Assembly (NCBI GenBank): GCA_009773005.1
Contig: WOUT01000022.1
Span: 1-41,310, forward strand
Direction of reading: 5' to 3'
Source: Chloroflexota bacterium
GTDB taxonomy: Bacteria > Chloroflexota > Anaerolineae > Anaerolineales > Anaerolineaceae
DNA: 41,310 nt
Shown: positions 1 to 9,115 of the stretch, piece by piece
Layout: every line of letters starts with the position of its first letter
How positions within the stretch are numbered: position 1 is the stretch's first letter
Notes under the pieces: generated by a model
Seen by the model: only the letters and a program-made list of their open reading frames with translations
The model's database searches: none
What the model was told of the DNA's origin: nothing
Position numbers and translations under genes: made by a program

Positions 1-1241
1 ATTTCCGGCAGCGGAAAAACCAGCTTCCCGCCTCTTTCAAGAAACTTCTTTTCTCTTTCGATGATGCCTTTCCGAAAATGCCAGGGTAAAACGAAGAAAT
101 AATCCGGTTTCATCTCACGCGCTTCTTTTTCAGAGATGATCGGGATCAATGTGCCGGGTGTGAAGCAGCCGAATTTGTCAGGGTTGACCTCAGCGATGAA
201 TGGCAGCTCCTGCTTACTTAATCCACAATATTGGAGGATTACATTCCCTTTTGTGGAAGCCCCATACCCCAGAATTTTCTGCCCTCTTCGGCTGATTTCG
301 GCAAAATATTCGACCAATTCCTGCTTGTGGCTGCCCACCCTTTTTGTAAATTCACGATAAGGGCTATCCGTTTGAAGACCCATTTCAAGTTCGTTTGAAA
401 AGATCTCTTTCATCTCATGTTCAGCTTCGGCATAGTTCGAGGTTTTTTTGGCCAGCGCGATGCAAAAACTGCCGCCATTCGTGTCATTCAAATTGATCGA
501 AATGATCTTCAAGTCAACCCGATCCGCCATCCATTTGATCTGTTTTAGCCCGTAATATTCAAGATGTTCGTGGCAGATCGTATCATAAGCCGTGACATTG
601 AGCATGGTCGGCATATAGCTTTGCTCCAAAACCCAGATCCCGTCATCAGCCAGGACATCGCAAATCTCTCGCATGAACTGTAAGGGTGACTCAAGATCGT
701 AGAACATAGAAATTGAGGTGACTACCTTCATCTTTCTTGAGCCAAAATTCTTCTTGATCTCTGCCGCAGAAAAGAAAGTGGGGATCAAATAGATCCTCGC
801 CTGATAATATTCTTTGAATTTCACGCCGGTCGGGTCGATCCCCACCAGATTCAATCCCTTTGATTCTGTATAGAACGAGAGAAGCGAGCCGTCATTGCTG
901 CCGATATCCAAGATAAATTCATCTTTCTTCAAATCGGCTAAGGACTCGATGTTTCTTACTATGCCCTGTAAATGAGTCATCATCGACTGATTCAAACCGG
1001 AGCGATAACCATAATTTTGCCCGTACATTTCATCCAGGTCATAAGAATGATGCAGTTGGAGTAGACCGCAAGCCGACTGATTGGTCTCATCGTTGCAGCG
1101 CACCAACTCCAAAGGTCCTGAAGTGATCTTTTGATCTTTTGTGCGCGGGAAAATCCCTGTTAAGGTTTGTGAGCCGAGGTTGATGATCGGTGTGAGATCA
1201 ACTCCCCCGCAAATTCGGCAATGTTCGATTTCTTGGATCAT
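1..1241 (-). CDS. Class I SAM-dependent methyltransferase, sugar C-methyltransferase type (3' end beyond window)
   Basis: This reading frame starts at an ATG (complement of 1239-1241) and stays open to base 1, so the C-terminus is cut off; about 413 codons are visible and the family is usually close to 410, so little is missing. The N-terminus has a zinc-binding Cys cluster (CRICGG near residue 8, more Cys near residues 50-60), as in nucleotide-sugar C-methyltransferases of the TylCIII/NovU type. A glycine-rich SAM loop (ILDIGSNDGS) lies in the middle third. The C-terminal Methyltransf_14-like part has the stretch LPWHFRKGI. The likely role is methylation of an NDP-sugar for a surface polysaccharide, which fits the glycosyltransferases to the right. 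The substrate is unknown. Confidence 0.85.
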   Translation of the reverse strand, partial: MIQEIEHCRICGGVDLTPIINLGSQTLTGIFPRTKDQKITSGPLELVRCNDETNQSACGLLQLHHSYDLDEMYGQNYGYRSGLNQSMMTHLQGIVRNIESLADLKKDEFILDIGSNDGSLLSFYTESKGLNLVGIDPTGVKFKEYYQARIYLIPTFFSAAEIKKNFGSRKMKVVTSISMFYDLESPLQFMREICDVLADDGIWVLEQSYMPTMLNVTAYDTICHEHLEYYGLKQIKWMADRVDLKIISINLNDTNGGSFCIALAKKTSNYAEAEHEMKEIFSNELEMGLQTDSPYREFTKRVGSHKQELVEYFAEISRRGQKILGYGASTKGNVILQYCGLSKQELPFIAEVNPDKFGCFTPGTLIPIISEKEAREMKPDYFFVLPWHFRKGIIEREKKFLERGGKLVFPLPE

Positions 1242-1316
1242 TCAACCCTCAATTTGTATCTTTAGAAAAATGCTTTTAACAATTTAATCGGTTTATTTTA
1301 CCAATCATTTTATCAA

Positions 1317-1664
1317 CTAACGAAATTTTTTCGCTATAGTCGGCATACCAAATACCGGGTTGGCAACCGCGTTGGCCCTCACCATCTCGGTGAGCTTACG
1401 GTCGGTGCGCCGCATTTTAGCGGAGGTCGAGGTGAACCAGAACCAGGAAAAAATGATGAACAGGTAGAAAACCAGGTCCGCGCCGCGGCCAATGCCGACC
1501 ATTGTGGCGATCCTGGAAGCTGACTCAGGGAATATGACAAAATAAACTCCTCCGAGAGTGATGAGCAGAAAGAGCATCCGTTCAAAAAGAATAGCCCGGC
1601 TGCGGTTGATCAGAACTAACAACAGCAGGATCGAGATCGTAATCAGGATTTGGAAAAAACTCAT
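1317..1664 (-). CDS. DUF2304 family small membrane protein
   Basis: A 115-residue protein with about three hydrophobic segments (residues 4-20, 29-47, 62-80) and a basic C-terminal tail. The sequence GIGRGADLVFYL in the middle is the hallmark of DUF2304. These proteins are nearly always encoded next to a DPM1-like GT2 glycosyltransferase and are thought to help it at the membrane; no reaction is established. Here the gene begins one base after the stop codon of the upstream glycosyltransferase, so the two are almost certainly translationally coupled and functional partners. Confidence 0.85.
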   Translation of the reverse strand: MSFFQILITISILLLLVLINRSRAILFERMLFLLITLGGVYFVIFPESASRIATMVGIGRGADLVFYLFIIFSWFWFTSTSAKMRRTDRKLTEMVRANAVANPVFGMPTIAKKFR

Positions 1665-2384
1665 TTAATCCCTCCCAAATAACAGGTCCCACAGAATATT
1701 CAGGGAATTGAAAATCGACTGTCCTTTTTTCTTTGAATACTCCGTGTAACGGATGGTCACCGGCACTTCACAATATCCAAGTTTGTTTTGGGCGATCTGC
1801 GTGAGAATCTCGGAGGCATGAGCCATTCGGTTCTGGTTGATATGGATCTTCCGCAAGGTTTCAATTGTGAACGCTCGAAAACCATTGTGCGTGTCGGTCA
1901 CCTTTAGTCCGGTCGAGATTCGGGTGAAAAGGACACCGGCTTTGAGTGTGAACAATTTGATCCAGGGTATTCCATCCACGTTGCCGGGTTTCAAGAAGCG
2001 GGAACCCAGCGCTGCATCATATTGACCAGAGGTCAGCGGAGCCAGTATTTTTGGAATATCCTCCACATCGTGCTGACCGTCTGAATCAAAGGTGACTACA
2101 TATTTTGCGTTGGTATGTTGGACAATGTAGTCAAAACCGGTCTGAAGAGCGGCACCTTGTCCGAGATTGATCATATGCTTTAGCAATGTAACTGGATATT
2201 TCAAAGTGACTTCTGATGTTTTATCTTTAGAGCAATCATCGATCACAAGAATGGAATAATCTTTATCAATAAATTGATCAAGCACAATCCCGATAGACTC
2301 TTCTTCATTGTAAGCCGGGATCACGATCCAAACTTGAGAGAGATTGAGAGTTCTTTTGTTTGCACGCGTCACTTTTTCATTCAT
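1665..2384 (-). CDS. GT2 glycosyltransferase, dolichol/polyprenyl-phosphate sugar synthase-like
   Basis: A 239-residue cytoplasmic-face GT-A enzyme. It has the N-terminal nucleotide-binding segment (VWIVIPAYNEEESIG), the acidic pair VIDDCS, and the DSDGQHD motif that binds the metal and the nucleotide-sugar phosphate. No C-terminal membrane domain is present; that role is plausibly taken by the DUF2304 partner immediately downstream. By family, the reaction is transfer of a sugar from an NDP-sugar to polyprenyl phosphate, making a donor for membrane GT-C enzymes such as the one encoded at 3270-5111. The sugar cannot be read from sequence. Confidence 0.88.
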   Translation of the reverse strand: MNEKVTRANKRTLNLSQVWIVIPAYNEEESIGIVLDQFIDKDYSILVIDDCSKDKTSEVTLKYPVTLLKHMINLGQGAALQTGFDYIVQHTNAKYVVTFDSDGQHDVEDIPKILAPLTSGQYDAALGSRFLKPGNVDGIPWIKLFTLKAGVLFTRISTGLKVTDTHNGFRAFTIETLRKIHINQNRMAHASEILTQIAQNKLGYCEVPVTIRYTEYSKKKGQSIFNSLNILWDLLFGRD

Positions 2385-2454
2385 TTTCTTGCTCCAACAT
2401 CCTGCTCATAACCTTTATAATGTGTCTATCAAAACATGTGAATAAAGAGGCTGG

Positions 2455-3228
2455 ATGTTTCCAAAAATATCAATCATTACCCCTACACTAAACCAGGCAA
2501 GATTCATCGAAGAAACCATCAAAAGTGTGCTCTCACAAAATTACTCTGACCTGGAGTATATCGTCATTGACGGGGGATCAACGGATGGCACACAGGATAT
2601 CCTCGAGAAATATAATGGCTTGCTCTCCTGGGTCAGCGAACACGATAATGGGCAGGTAGACGCCATTAATAAGGGGTTACGAATGGCGACAGGAGATGTG
2701 GTTGCCTATTTGAATTCTGATGATATTTATACACCAAATACACTTTTAACAATAGGAACATTTTTTCAAACCAGACCGGAAGCCCAAATTCTGACGGGCA
2801 AATGCATTAATGTGGACTTCAATGGAAATGAAACAAGATCAGTCATTACGAAATACAAGAATTTTTGGCTGCGGGTAGGTAATGACAATATTTTGAAAAT
2901 AATGAATTACGTGTCTCAACCTGCAACATTCTGGCGGAGGAGTCTTCTGGATTCGATCGGTTTATTCGACCCTGAGTATCGGTTTGCCATGGATTACGAT
3001 TACTGGTTACACATCGCCCAATTTCACAAAATCCATTTTTTAGATCGATATTTAGCCAAGTTTCGTATTTACCCGACGTCGATCACAAGTTCCGATTCCA
3101 AAAAACAGTTCGAAGAAGAATACAAAATTGCAGCTAAATATTCAAATTCGTACTATAAAGCATTACATATGATCCATGCCAAACTTTCATATTTTGTGTA
3201 TGCAAATATTATCAATAAAAAAAGCTAA
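2455..3228 (+). CDS. GT2 family glycosyltransferase (WcaA type)
   Basis: A 257-residue GT-A glycosyltransferase. It opens with ISIITPTLNQARFIEETIKS, followed by IDGGSTDGT and the metal-binding LNSDDIY. Further on, DYDYWLHIA is typical of the acceptor-side region of this group. It has no membrane segments. The start is supported by AGAGG four bases upstream of the ATG. It diverges from the DUF2304/GT2 pair and is convergent with the large membrane protein to its right. The likely role is adding a sugar to a growing surface glycan; donor and acceptor are unknown. Confidence 0.85.
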   Translation: MFPKISIITPTLNQARFIEETIKSVLSQNYSDLEYIVIDGGSTDGTQDILEKYNGLLSWVSEHDNGQVDAINKGLRMATGDVVAYLNSDDIYTPNTLLTIGTFFQTRPEAQILTGKCINVDFNGNETRSVITKYKNFWLRVGNDNILKIMNYVSQPATFWRRSLLDSIGLFDPEYRFAMDYDYWLHIAQFHKIHFLDRYLAKFRIYPTSITSSDSKKQFEEEYKIAAKYSNSYYKALHMIHAKLSYFVYANIINKKS

Positions 3229-3269
3229 GACCGATCATTCAGTTTAGAAACCGTTACACAATTAATTAT

Positions 3270-5111
3270 TTATTTGATTTGAACCAGCATATATGGCACC
3301 CACTTCTTGGTCTCAAAGAGCAGGGTGTACTCCCCGCTACCAAGCTTGGACTGAATCTCGCGTTTGATAGAATCCTCTGCATAATTCGGAACCAACATCC
3401 AGCAGCTCGATGGGTCTTTAATCAATATTTGGTAGACCCCATAATCGGAAAAATATGAGTTGACCTGGTTATCTTCCAACCCTGGCAGATACATGACCGG
3501 ATAATTGGTGATGATTTTTGAGCAGCCTCCCTGGTCGAAGGGCAGAGAATAGATCTGTTCATTGATCTCCGGCGAGAATATTTGCTTTTGTTTCTCGCGC
3601 TGCGCGGAAATAATCTCCTGGTCTGAAAACAGGAAACTGGCTCCGATCACAAAGAGAAATATAAACCCGATGAGTGAAACTGCCCATACCTTACCTGTCT
3701 TGATCCTGGAGAAGAGTATGAGCACAAGGTCCATCAGCTTGTCAAGACCAAGACCAACCACAACTGCAACGATCGGGAATGTGATCGCCAAGTTCCTGGG
3801 GTCATAACTCGCAATGATCGACCACAAAATGGAGAATGGCAGAATGAATAACGCCACAACCAACCGGAATCTTTTTTTCAGCAAGAACAAGAACGGGATC
3901 GTGATCAGATAAACTGCCAGGTATTTCCCCAAACCGGTAAACGCAAGAAACATTCTCTTGCTGGTTGAAACATCTTGATAAGTATGCGCAGCCACATCTG
4001 TCAGAGCAGCGAGATTTGAGTTGGTAAAATCCTTCATGATTAAGATCAATTTTGGCATGTACCAGACTATTGCGATCAAGGCGGCAATACTAAAACAGAA
4101 TAATGCGTTTTTTACTTTTTCTTTGTTGAGTTTAGAGGTTGTGAGTAATGCTATTACCGGATAAATTCCAAGACAATAAATACCTACTTGTTTGGTTAAA
4201 GCAGCTCCAGCTGTAAATATCCCTCCCAAAATAAACTCGTTTTTATTCAGCAAGAGATCCGGATTTCTAAAAATCGGAATAAATGCCATGAATACCATGA
4301 AGGTTACTGGAATATCTGCGTATCCATCCGTCAGGATGTCGCCGGTAAATTTCTTCAGCATCAGGTAACTGATGATGATCGCAATAAAATAACCGATTCT
4401 TTTTTGAACTACCGCCAATTCAAACAGGGTTAAGATGATCATGATCGAGAAGAGCGGCATAATCGCCTTGGCAAACATCACCACTTCAGCATTTGCAGTT
4501 AACAAATAGGTTATCGAAAGATTCGCCGGCAATAATTGCGGGTACATTCCAGTCTGATTCGGGATTTGATTGGTCGCCCAAATTTGCGCCCAGGTGTTCC
4601 AGGCGACCACTGCATCCCAAGTATTGAATACCGTTCCGAAACTATTGGTTAATCTGCGGACAAACCAAATCACCAGGCTAACCGCCACCCCAAGAATTAC
4701 TGCTTGCAGAGTTTGGCGAAGCAGCAACATCGCGGGTGAAAATTGTTGCGCAGAAAACAATTGTTTTATATCCGCAATAATGTCGTCTTTGCTGTTAGTG
4801 ATCTTCTCAGCCCATTGATCTAGATTGACCTTAAAATCAGAACGGTAAAGCCAAATTAATGCGAAGAATTCCAGAATTACCAGAACAAGGAAAACTGGTC
4901 TGGTATAGATCTTTAATAGCGCCAAACCATAGACAGCAAGGAAATTCAGGATCAGGCTTGTTGCGAAAATTGAACTCAGTCGAAAGAAAAAGCCGCCTTG
5001 AATGCGGTACAAACGGTTAAAGATCAAGCCAGGTAAGAAAACGATTTGAATGATTGCCAGGATTCCTAATAAAAACACAGTTCCCTCAAGTTGTTCGGTT
5101 ATTGACCCCAA
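3270..5111 (-). CDS. Polytopic membrane glycosyltransferase, GT-C (ArnT/PMT-like)
   Basis: About 600 residues with roughly 11-13 predicted membrane segments and a soluble C-terminal extracytoplasmic tail of about 110 residues. After the first helices there is a large external loop with an acidic WDAVVAWNTWAQIW segment followed by the next helices, the usual place of the catalytic acidic residue in GT-C enzymes using polyprenyl-phosphate sugars. It fits functionally with the polyprenyl-phosphate sugar synthase at 1665-2384. The start is uncertain. The longest frame begins with TTG at 5111 without a visible ribosome site. A GTG 11 codons later (5076-5078) has GAGG five bases upstream and begins just before the first helix. 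An unsupported -10-like TATAAT (5151-5156, minus strand) lies upstream. Confidence 0.75.
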   Translation of the reverse strand: MGSITEQLEGTVFLLGILAIIQIVFLPGLIFNRLYRIQGGFFFRLSSIFATSLILNFLAVYGLALLKIYTRPVFLVLVILEFFALIWLYRSDFKVNLDQWAEKITNSKDDIIADIKQLFSAQQFSPAMLLLRQTLQAVILGVAVSLVIWFVRRLTNSFGTVFNTWDAVVAWNTWAQIWATNQIPNQTGMYPQLLPANLSITYLLTANAEVVMFAKAIMPLFSIMIILTLFELAVVQKRIGYFIAIIISYLMLKKFTGDILTDGYADIPVTFMVFMAFIPIFRNPDLLLNKNEFILGGIFTAGAALTKQVGIYCLGIYPVIALLTTSKLNKEKVKNALFCFSIAALIAIVWYMPKLILIMKDFTNSNLAALTDVAAHTYQDVSTSKRMFLAFTGLGKYLAVYLITIPFLFLLKKRFRLVVALFILPFSILWSIIASYDPRNLAITFPIVAVVVGLGLDKLMDLVLILFSRIKTGKVWAVSLIGFIFLFVIGASFLFSDQEIISAQREKQKQIFSPEINEQIYSLPFDQGGCSKIITNYPVMYLPGLEDNQVNSYFSDYGVYQILIKDPSSCWMLVPNYAEDSIKREIQSKLGSGEYTLLFETKKWVPYMLVQIK

Positions 5112-5211
5112 CGTGGAATGTAATGATCAAACAAAAATAAGTACTGCTAAATTATAACTAATAATTGGTTGTATTGCCTCGCGCATTCGAAATTTTTGAT
5201 TCATGAATTTT

Positions 5212-7170
5212 TCAATCCACAAAAACGGTCATCCGTGATTCTCCGCGGTTGCCCCACAGCATATAGGGAATAAAAGTGAGTGGCTCTCCACGCCGGGTTT
5301 TGCCCTTGATCATCCATGTTCCTTCCAACACTTTCTCTTCAAACACCACTTCCAGGCTTTGAGGGTCGACATTTACGTTAAAAATATCGATTGAATTATC
5401 AATGCTTTCCAGACAATAGACGATCGGTCCGCGGGTGATGGCTGCTTTTCCGCCGCATTTTGGTACGCGCCGGTCCTGTCTGATCAACCGGATCGGCATC
5501 GCAAATTTGAGCGTAATCGTGTCGCCATGATTAAAGATATTGTGGAATTTCATCCATCTTGCGGCGTTGAAATTCAACCCGTTGGCAGTTGGCAGATTTG
5601 GCATCGGTAAGGATATTTCTGGATGAATCAAGTCATTATTCAGCATCACTTCACAAGAGTCTGCCCATGCCGGAAGGCGCATCACCAGACTTGTGGTGAG
5701 CGGTTCACTCATCTCAAATTTAATCATAACCCGATTCCACCACGGCAGATCCGACTCCATCTTCAAGATGGCTTGTTGACCAGGAATCACCCTGGTTTCG
5801 CTCGTGATATATTGGTTGACCCGGATTTCTTCTTCCTCATAGCTGTACACGTACTTGTCAAGGGACGCCCACACTCTTGAAAGGTTCGACGGGCAGCAAG
5901 GGATGTCGTACCACGGGGCGCGGGTGACTCCTCCGCGGCAGGTAAGCGGGTTGTTGTAAAAATAGGAGTGACCCTCTTTGCCAATGCCAACCGAAGCCGC
6001 GTTATAAAGCTGCCACTCGAACAGATCCTCAAAGCGGGGTTCTCCCGTTAATTGAGCCATCTCATGATCCCAAAGCATAGAGCCCAGGGCGGCACAGGTC
6101 TCGGCGTATGCCGACTCGGGGTCAAGTTCATAATCCCGTCCAAACCCCTCAGAAAGCGGCAGAGAGCCTATACCGCCTGTGACGTACATACGTTTGGAGA
6201 CCATATGCTCCCACACCTTGCTTATCGGCTTGATCGTGCTCTCGTGCCCGGTTTCACGAGAAAGCATTGCTCGCGCGGTTTGCAGATAGGCAAACCTTAC
6301 CGAATGCCCTACTGCCTGGGTTTGTAGTTCCAAAGGTCGATGCTGCTGGTTGTATTTGCCATTCAGGAGATTGATCACAAAACGCGGCCAGGTGAGTAAG
6401 GGAACCTCGTGTTTGTTGCGCGCCGGAAGGGCAAAGGGCATCGAATCCGGATGACTTTTTTTGTGCTCTTCCCGTGCTTGAGACACTTTTTTCATTCGTT
6501 TCGCAGCTCTCAAAGCCTGATTGGTGAATTTGAACGGATAACCCTTAATTCGGCCACGCCGTTCTAAAAATGCTTTGGCTAAAGCCAGATACTCCGTTTT
6601 ATGAGTCACCCGCCATAACCGGATAAGTGCAATCTCGATTTCTTCATGTCCATCGGTAAAATCTGGTGTGGAAACCGTAAAGTTACGCACCAACAGATCG
6701 GCTGCTTTTTGTGCAATCTCAAGCAATCTGGTGTGGACCGTTGATTCGAAGTGCGAGACGCCAGCTTCGATCAAATGCCCCAGGCAGTAGAATTCATGCT
6801 CGATCTGCAGATTGACCCAGCGCTGCCCCGGAAAATGTAATTGATTATAGGTAAATAAATATCCATCGGTGTCCTGGGCATTTTCAAGAATTTCAATAAA
6901 CTCGTTCACAAGCGCAGCCAGTCGGGGATCGTTATCTCCTGCCAAAATTCGTGAAGCCGCATCCAGCCATTTGTAGGCATCAGAATCCGCGAAGAAAAAC
7001 CCTTCTCTGAACCCCTCTTTAAGACCAGCGGCTATGCGAAAGTTATCGATGCAGCGAGTATCTTCCAACTGCTTCCATTGGTAAAAAATGGCTGATTCAG
7101 CGTTCATGCGGAGCTTTTCCGCCCAGAAACCACCCGTGATCTTGACCTGATGAATGGTTGGCTCTTGCAT
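5212..7170 (-). CDS. GH127 family glycoside hydrolase (beta-L-arabinofuranosidase-like)
   Basis: A 652-residue protein of the former DUF1680 family. From family knowledge, the active site is a Zn2+-bound Cys cluster with a Cys nucleophile. The matching residues are visible: Glu357 and Cys359 in AYAETCAALG, and Cys425-Cys426 in DIPCCPSN. The N-terminus (KITGGFW) and the all-alpha (alpha/alpha)6 region are intact, and a beta-rich C-terminal part follows. No signal peptide is seen, so it probably acts in the cytoplasm on imported oligosaccharides. The ATG at 7170 was chosen because it begins just before the conserved N-terminus and has AAAGGG about seven bases upstream; longer in-frame starts up to 7248 would run into the divergent promoter region. 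Specificity within GH127 is not certain. Confidence 0.85.
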   Translation of the reverse strand: MQEPTIHQVKITGGFWAEKLRMNAESAIFYQWKQLEDTRCIDNFRIAAGLKEGFREGFFFADSDAYKWLDAASRILAGDNDPRLAALVNEFIEILENAQDTDGYLFTYNQLHFPGQRWVNLQIEHEFYCLGHLIEAGVSHFESTVHTRLLEIAQKAADLLVRNFTVSTPDFTDGHEEIEIALIRLWRVTHKTEYLALAKAFLERRGRIKGYPFKFTNQALRAAKRMKKVSQAREEHKKSHPDSMPFALPARNKHEVPLLTWPRFVINLLNGKYNQQHRPLELQTQAVGHSVRFAYLQTARAMLSRETGHESTIKPISKVWEHMVSKRMYVTGGIGSLPLSEGFGRDYELDPESAYAETCAALGSMLWDHEMAQLTGEPRFEDLFEWQLYNAASVGIGKEGHSYFYNNPLTCRGGVTRAPWYDIPCCPSNLSRVWASLDKYVYSYEEEEIRVNQYITSETRVIPGQQAILKMESDLPWWNRVMIKFEMSEPLTTSLVMRLPAWADSCEVMLNNDLIHPEISLPMPNLPTANGLNFNAARWMKFHNIFNHGDTITLKFAMPIRLIRQDRRVPKCGGKAAITRGPIVYCLESIDNSIDIFNVNVDPQSLEVVFEEKVLEGTWMIKGKTRRGEPLTFIPYMLWGNRGESRMTVFVD

Positions 7171-7239
7171 TTTGAAACCCTTTCTCATACAATTTTTCTT
7201 CATTGATTCTATTCTTTTTTTTAGATTGTGTGAATTAGG

Positions 7240-7245
7240 TATAAT
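7240..7245 (+). promoter_or_regulatory. Candidate -10 box upstream of lpd
   Basis: A perfect TATAAT lies 36 bases before the lpd start codon, in the divergent gap to the GH127 gene. Only a T-rich stretch stands at the -35 position (7217-7222), so the assignment rests on the -10 alone. Confidence 0.35.
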
Positions 7246-7280
7246 CAAAACCAGGTAATTGATGAAAGTGAGAGGTTTTC

Positions 7281-8678
7281 ATGGATAAATTTGATGTGGT
7301 TGTGATCGGTGCGGGTCCAGGTGGATATGTGGCTGCGATCCGCTCTTCTCAACTTGGGTTGAAAACCGCCATCGTGGATAAACAATGGCTCGGGGGCGTC
7401 TGCCTGAATGTGGGCTGCATCCCTTCCAAAGCCTTGTTAAAAAATGCTGAAGTGGCACATACCCTGCGCGAAAGGGGGAAAGAATTCGGCTTTTCATTTG
7501 AAAACTTGCGGTTAGACTATGGCGCAGCAGTAAAGCGCAGCCGCCAGGTCTCAGATCGGTTAACCCGTGGTGTGGGGTTTTTAATGAAAAAGAACAATAT
7601 CGCGGTCATCATGGGTGTTGCAAAAATCGCCGCCACTGACAAGGTGGTCGTGCAAGATGCTGATGGTGGAATGCAGGAACTTTCCACCACCAATATCATC
7701 ATTGCCACAGGATCCCATCCTTCCACCATCCCCGGGGTGATCGTGGACGGGCAGAAGGTGGTCACTTACCACGAAGCCATCCTGCAGGAGAAATTACCTG
7801 CCTCAGTGGTAATAATTGGTGCGGGCGCCATCGGCTTGGAATTCGCTACAGTTTGGAACTCGTACGGCAGCCATGTGACACTGGTAGAAATGCTGCCCAA
7901 CATTGCCCCGCTGGAAGACGCCGAAGTGAGCACGGAATTAGCCAAAGCATTCAGTAAACGCGGGATCCAGATCCATGTGGAAACACGCGTAAAATCCGTA
8001 GAAACCACTGCAACGGGTGTAAAGGTCGCGGTCGAGGGCAAGGATGGCGAGCACGTGCTGGAAGCAGAACAAGCCCTTGTGGCAACCGGTTTTAAGCCTA
8101 ATTCGCTCGGTCTGGGGTTGGAAGAGGCTGGCGTTGAATTGACTGAACGAAAGTTCATCCAGGTGGATGGCCGGCTGGCAACCAATGTGCCAGGGATATG
8201 GGCGATCGGTGATGTAACCGGCAAATTCCTGCTTGCACACGTGGCTTCCAAACAGGGTATTCTGTGCGCAGAAGCTATTGCGGGAAAAGATATCCAACCT
8301 ATCGATTATGTAATGGTGCCGCGTGCCACATTCTGCCAGCCACAAGTAGCCTCATTCGGGCTCACCGAAGCGCAAGCCCGTGAGCAAGGCAAAGCAGTCA
8401 AGATTGGCAAGTTCCCTTTCCAGCCAAATGGCAAAGCGCTTGGTTTGGGTGAATACGCCGGGTTCGCCAAGATCATCGTCGATGAAAAATACGGAGAGAT
8501 CCTCGGGGCGCACCTCATCGGACCCGAAGTCTCGGAACTGCTTCCCGAACTGACGCTGGCGCAGCTAAACGAACTAACCATAGCAGAGATTGCGCGCAAC
8601 ATTCACGCTCACCCCACCCTCAGTGAAGTGGTCATGGAAGCGGCTGAGGGGGCCGAAGGTCACGCCATCCACATTTAG
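7281..8678 (+). CDS. lpdA: Dihydrolipoyl dehydrogenase (E3)
   Basis: A 465-residue class I pyridine nucleotide-disulfide oxidoreductase. It reoxidises dihydrolipoyl groups of 2-oxoacid dehydrogenase complexes or the glycine cleavage system with NAD+. The FAD-binding motif GAGPGG (10-15), the redox-active disulfide Cys41/Cys46 in GGVCLNVGCIPSK, the NAD-binding motif GAGAIG in the middle, and the C-terminal His444/Glu449 pair in HAHPTLSEVV are all present, so it should be active. The start has GAGAGG nine bases upstream. No E1, E2 or lipoyl-domain gene is adjacent, so it stands alone here and probably serves complexes encoded elsewhere. Confidence 0.95.
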   Translation: MDKFDVVVIGAGPGGYVAAIRSSQLGLKTAIVDKQWLGGVCLNVGCIPSKALLKNAEVAHTLRERGKEFGFSFENLRLDYGAAVKRSRQVSDRLTRGVGFLMKKNNIAVIMGVAKIAATDKVVVQDADGGMQELSTTNIIIATGSHPSTIPGVIVDGQKVVTYHEAILQEKLPASVVIIGAGAIGLEFATVWNSYGSHVTLVEMLPNIAPLEDAEVSTELAKAFSKRGIQIHVETRVKSVETTATGVKVAVEGKDGEHVLEAEQALVATGFKPNSLGLGLEEAGVELTERKFIQVDGRLATNVPGIWAIGDVTGKFLLAHVASKQGILCAEAIAGKDIQPIDYVMVPRATFCQPQVASFGLTEAQAREQGKAVKIGKFPFQPNGKALGLGEYAGFAKIIVDEKYGEILGAHLIGPEVSELLPELTLAQLNELTIAEIARNIHAHPTLSEVVMEAAEGAEGHAIHI

Positions 8679-8728
8679 TTTTAGATATGGTTTTTAAACG
8701 GGAGGGGTTTTAACTTTCTCGTTATTAC

Positions 8729-8757
8729 TTGTATTTCGTCCTTATAGTATGCATAAT
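8729..8757 (+). promoter_or_regulatory. Sigma70-type promoter for the 89-residue membrane protein gene
   Basis: TTGTAT at 8729-8734 and CATAAT at 8752-8757 are separated by 17 bases. Transcription would start about 25-30 bases before the ribosome site AGGAGG of the gene at 8791. Confidence 0.5.
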
Positions 8758-8790
8758 ACTCTAAAGCCTAGTTGAAACCCAGGAGGAAAA

Positions 8791-9060
8791 ATGTACACCG
8801 ATCAGGATATTGCCAATTTGGTCGCCCGCGTTCAGCAGCTCGAAATTCAACTCGCCACCAAACAAACCACCGGATTGCCAAACACCGGGCTGGTTTCCAA
8901 GAACTTTCTCACCCGGGCTTTCGCGGTGTGGGGTCATTATTTTGTCTCAAGTTTATTGATCGGCATTGCTCTCTCGTGCGTCTCTTTGATCATCGGTCTA
9001 ATCCTTGGAAGAGGCGCTCTTGAGTGGATCATGCAACTATTGCGACCTTACATTAATTAG
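8791..9060 (+). CDS. Small membrane protein of unknown function
   Basis: An 89-residue protein not recognised as a known family. Residues 1-25 are hydrophilic and could form a short helix (QDIANLVARVQQLEIQL), residues 26-45 are a linker, and residues 46-82 contain one or two membrane segments. A strong ribosome site (AGGAGG, five bases before ATG) and its own promoter-like sequence argue that it is expressed. It is encoded just upstream of secA on the same strand, but secA has its own extended -10 element, so a shared role cannot be claimed. Confidence 0.65.
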   Translation: MYTDQDIANLVARVQQLEIQLATKQTTGLPNTGLVSKNFLTRAFAVWGHYFVSSLLIGIALSCVSLIIGLILGRGALEWIMQLLRPYIN

Positions 9061-9081
9061 CGTTTTTAGAGAAAAACCCTA

Positions 9082-9090
9082 TGCTATAAT
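9082..9090 (+). promoter_or_regulatory. Extended -10 promoter element of secA
   Basis: TGCTATAAT is a consensus extended -10 box, which can function with a poor -35. It lies 26 bases before the preferred secA ATG. The identical TGCTATAAT occurs upstream of rpsB (37169-37177). Confidence 0.55.
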
Positions 9091-9115
9091 CACCTCTTGA
9101 AAAGAAGAGGTGACT

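Noticed and set aside
136-360. Plus-strand open frame of 74 codons
   Set aside because: It lies antisense to the well-supported methyltransferase frame, which stays open through the whole region with family motifs; the plus-strand translation has no recognisable pattern.
7279-8602. Several long minus-strand open frames within lpd
   Set aside because: They are complementary shadows of a highly conserved coding gene with complete active-site motifs.
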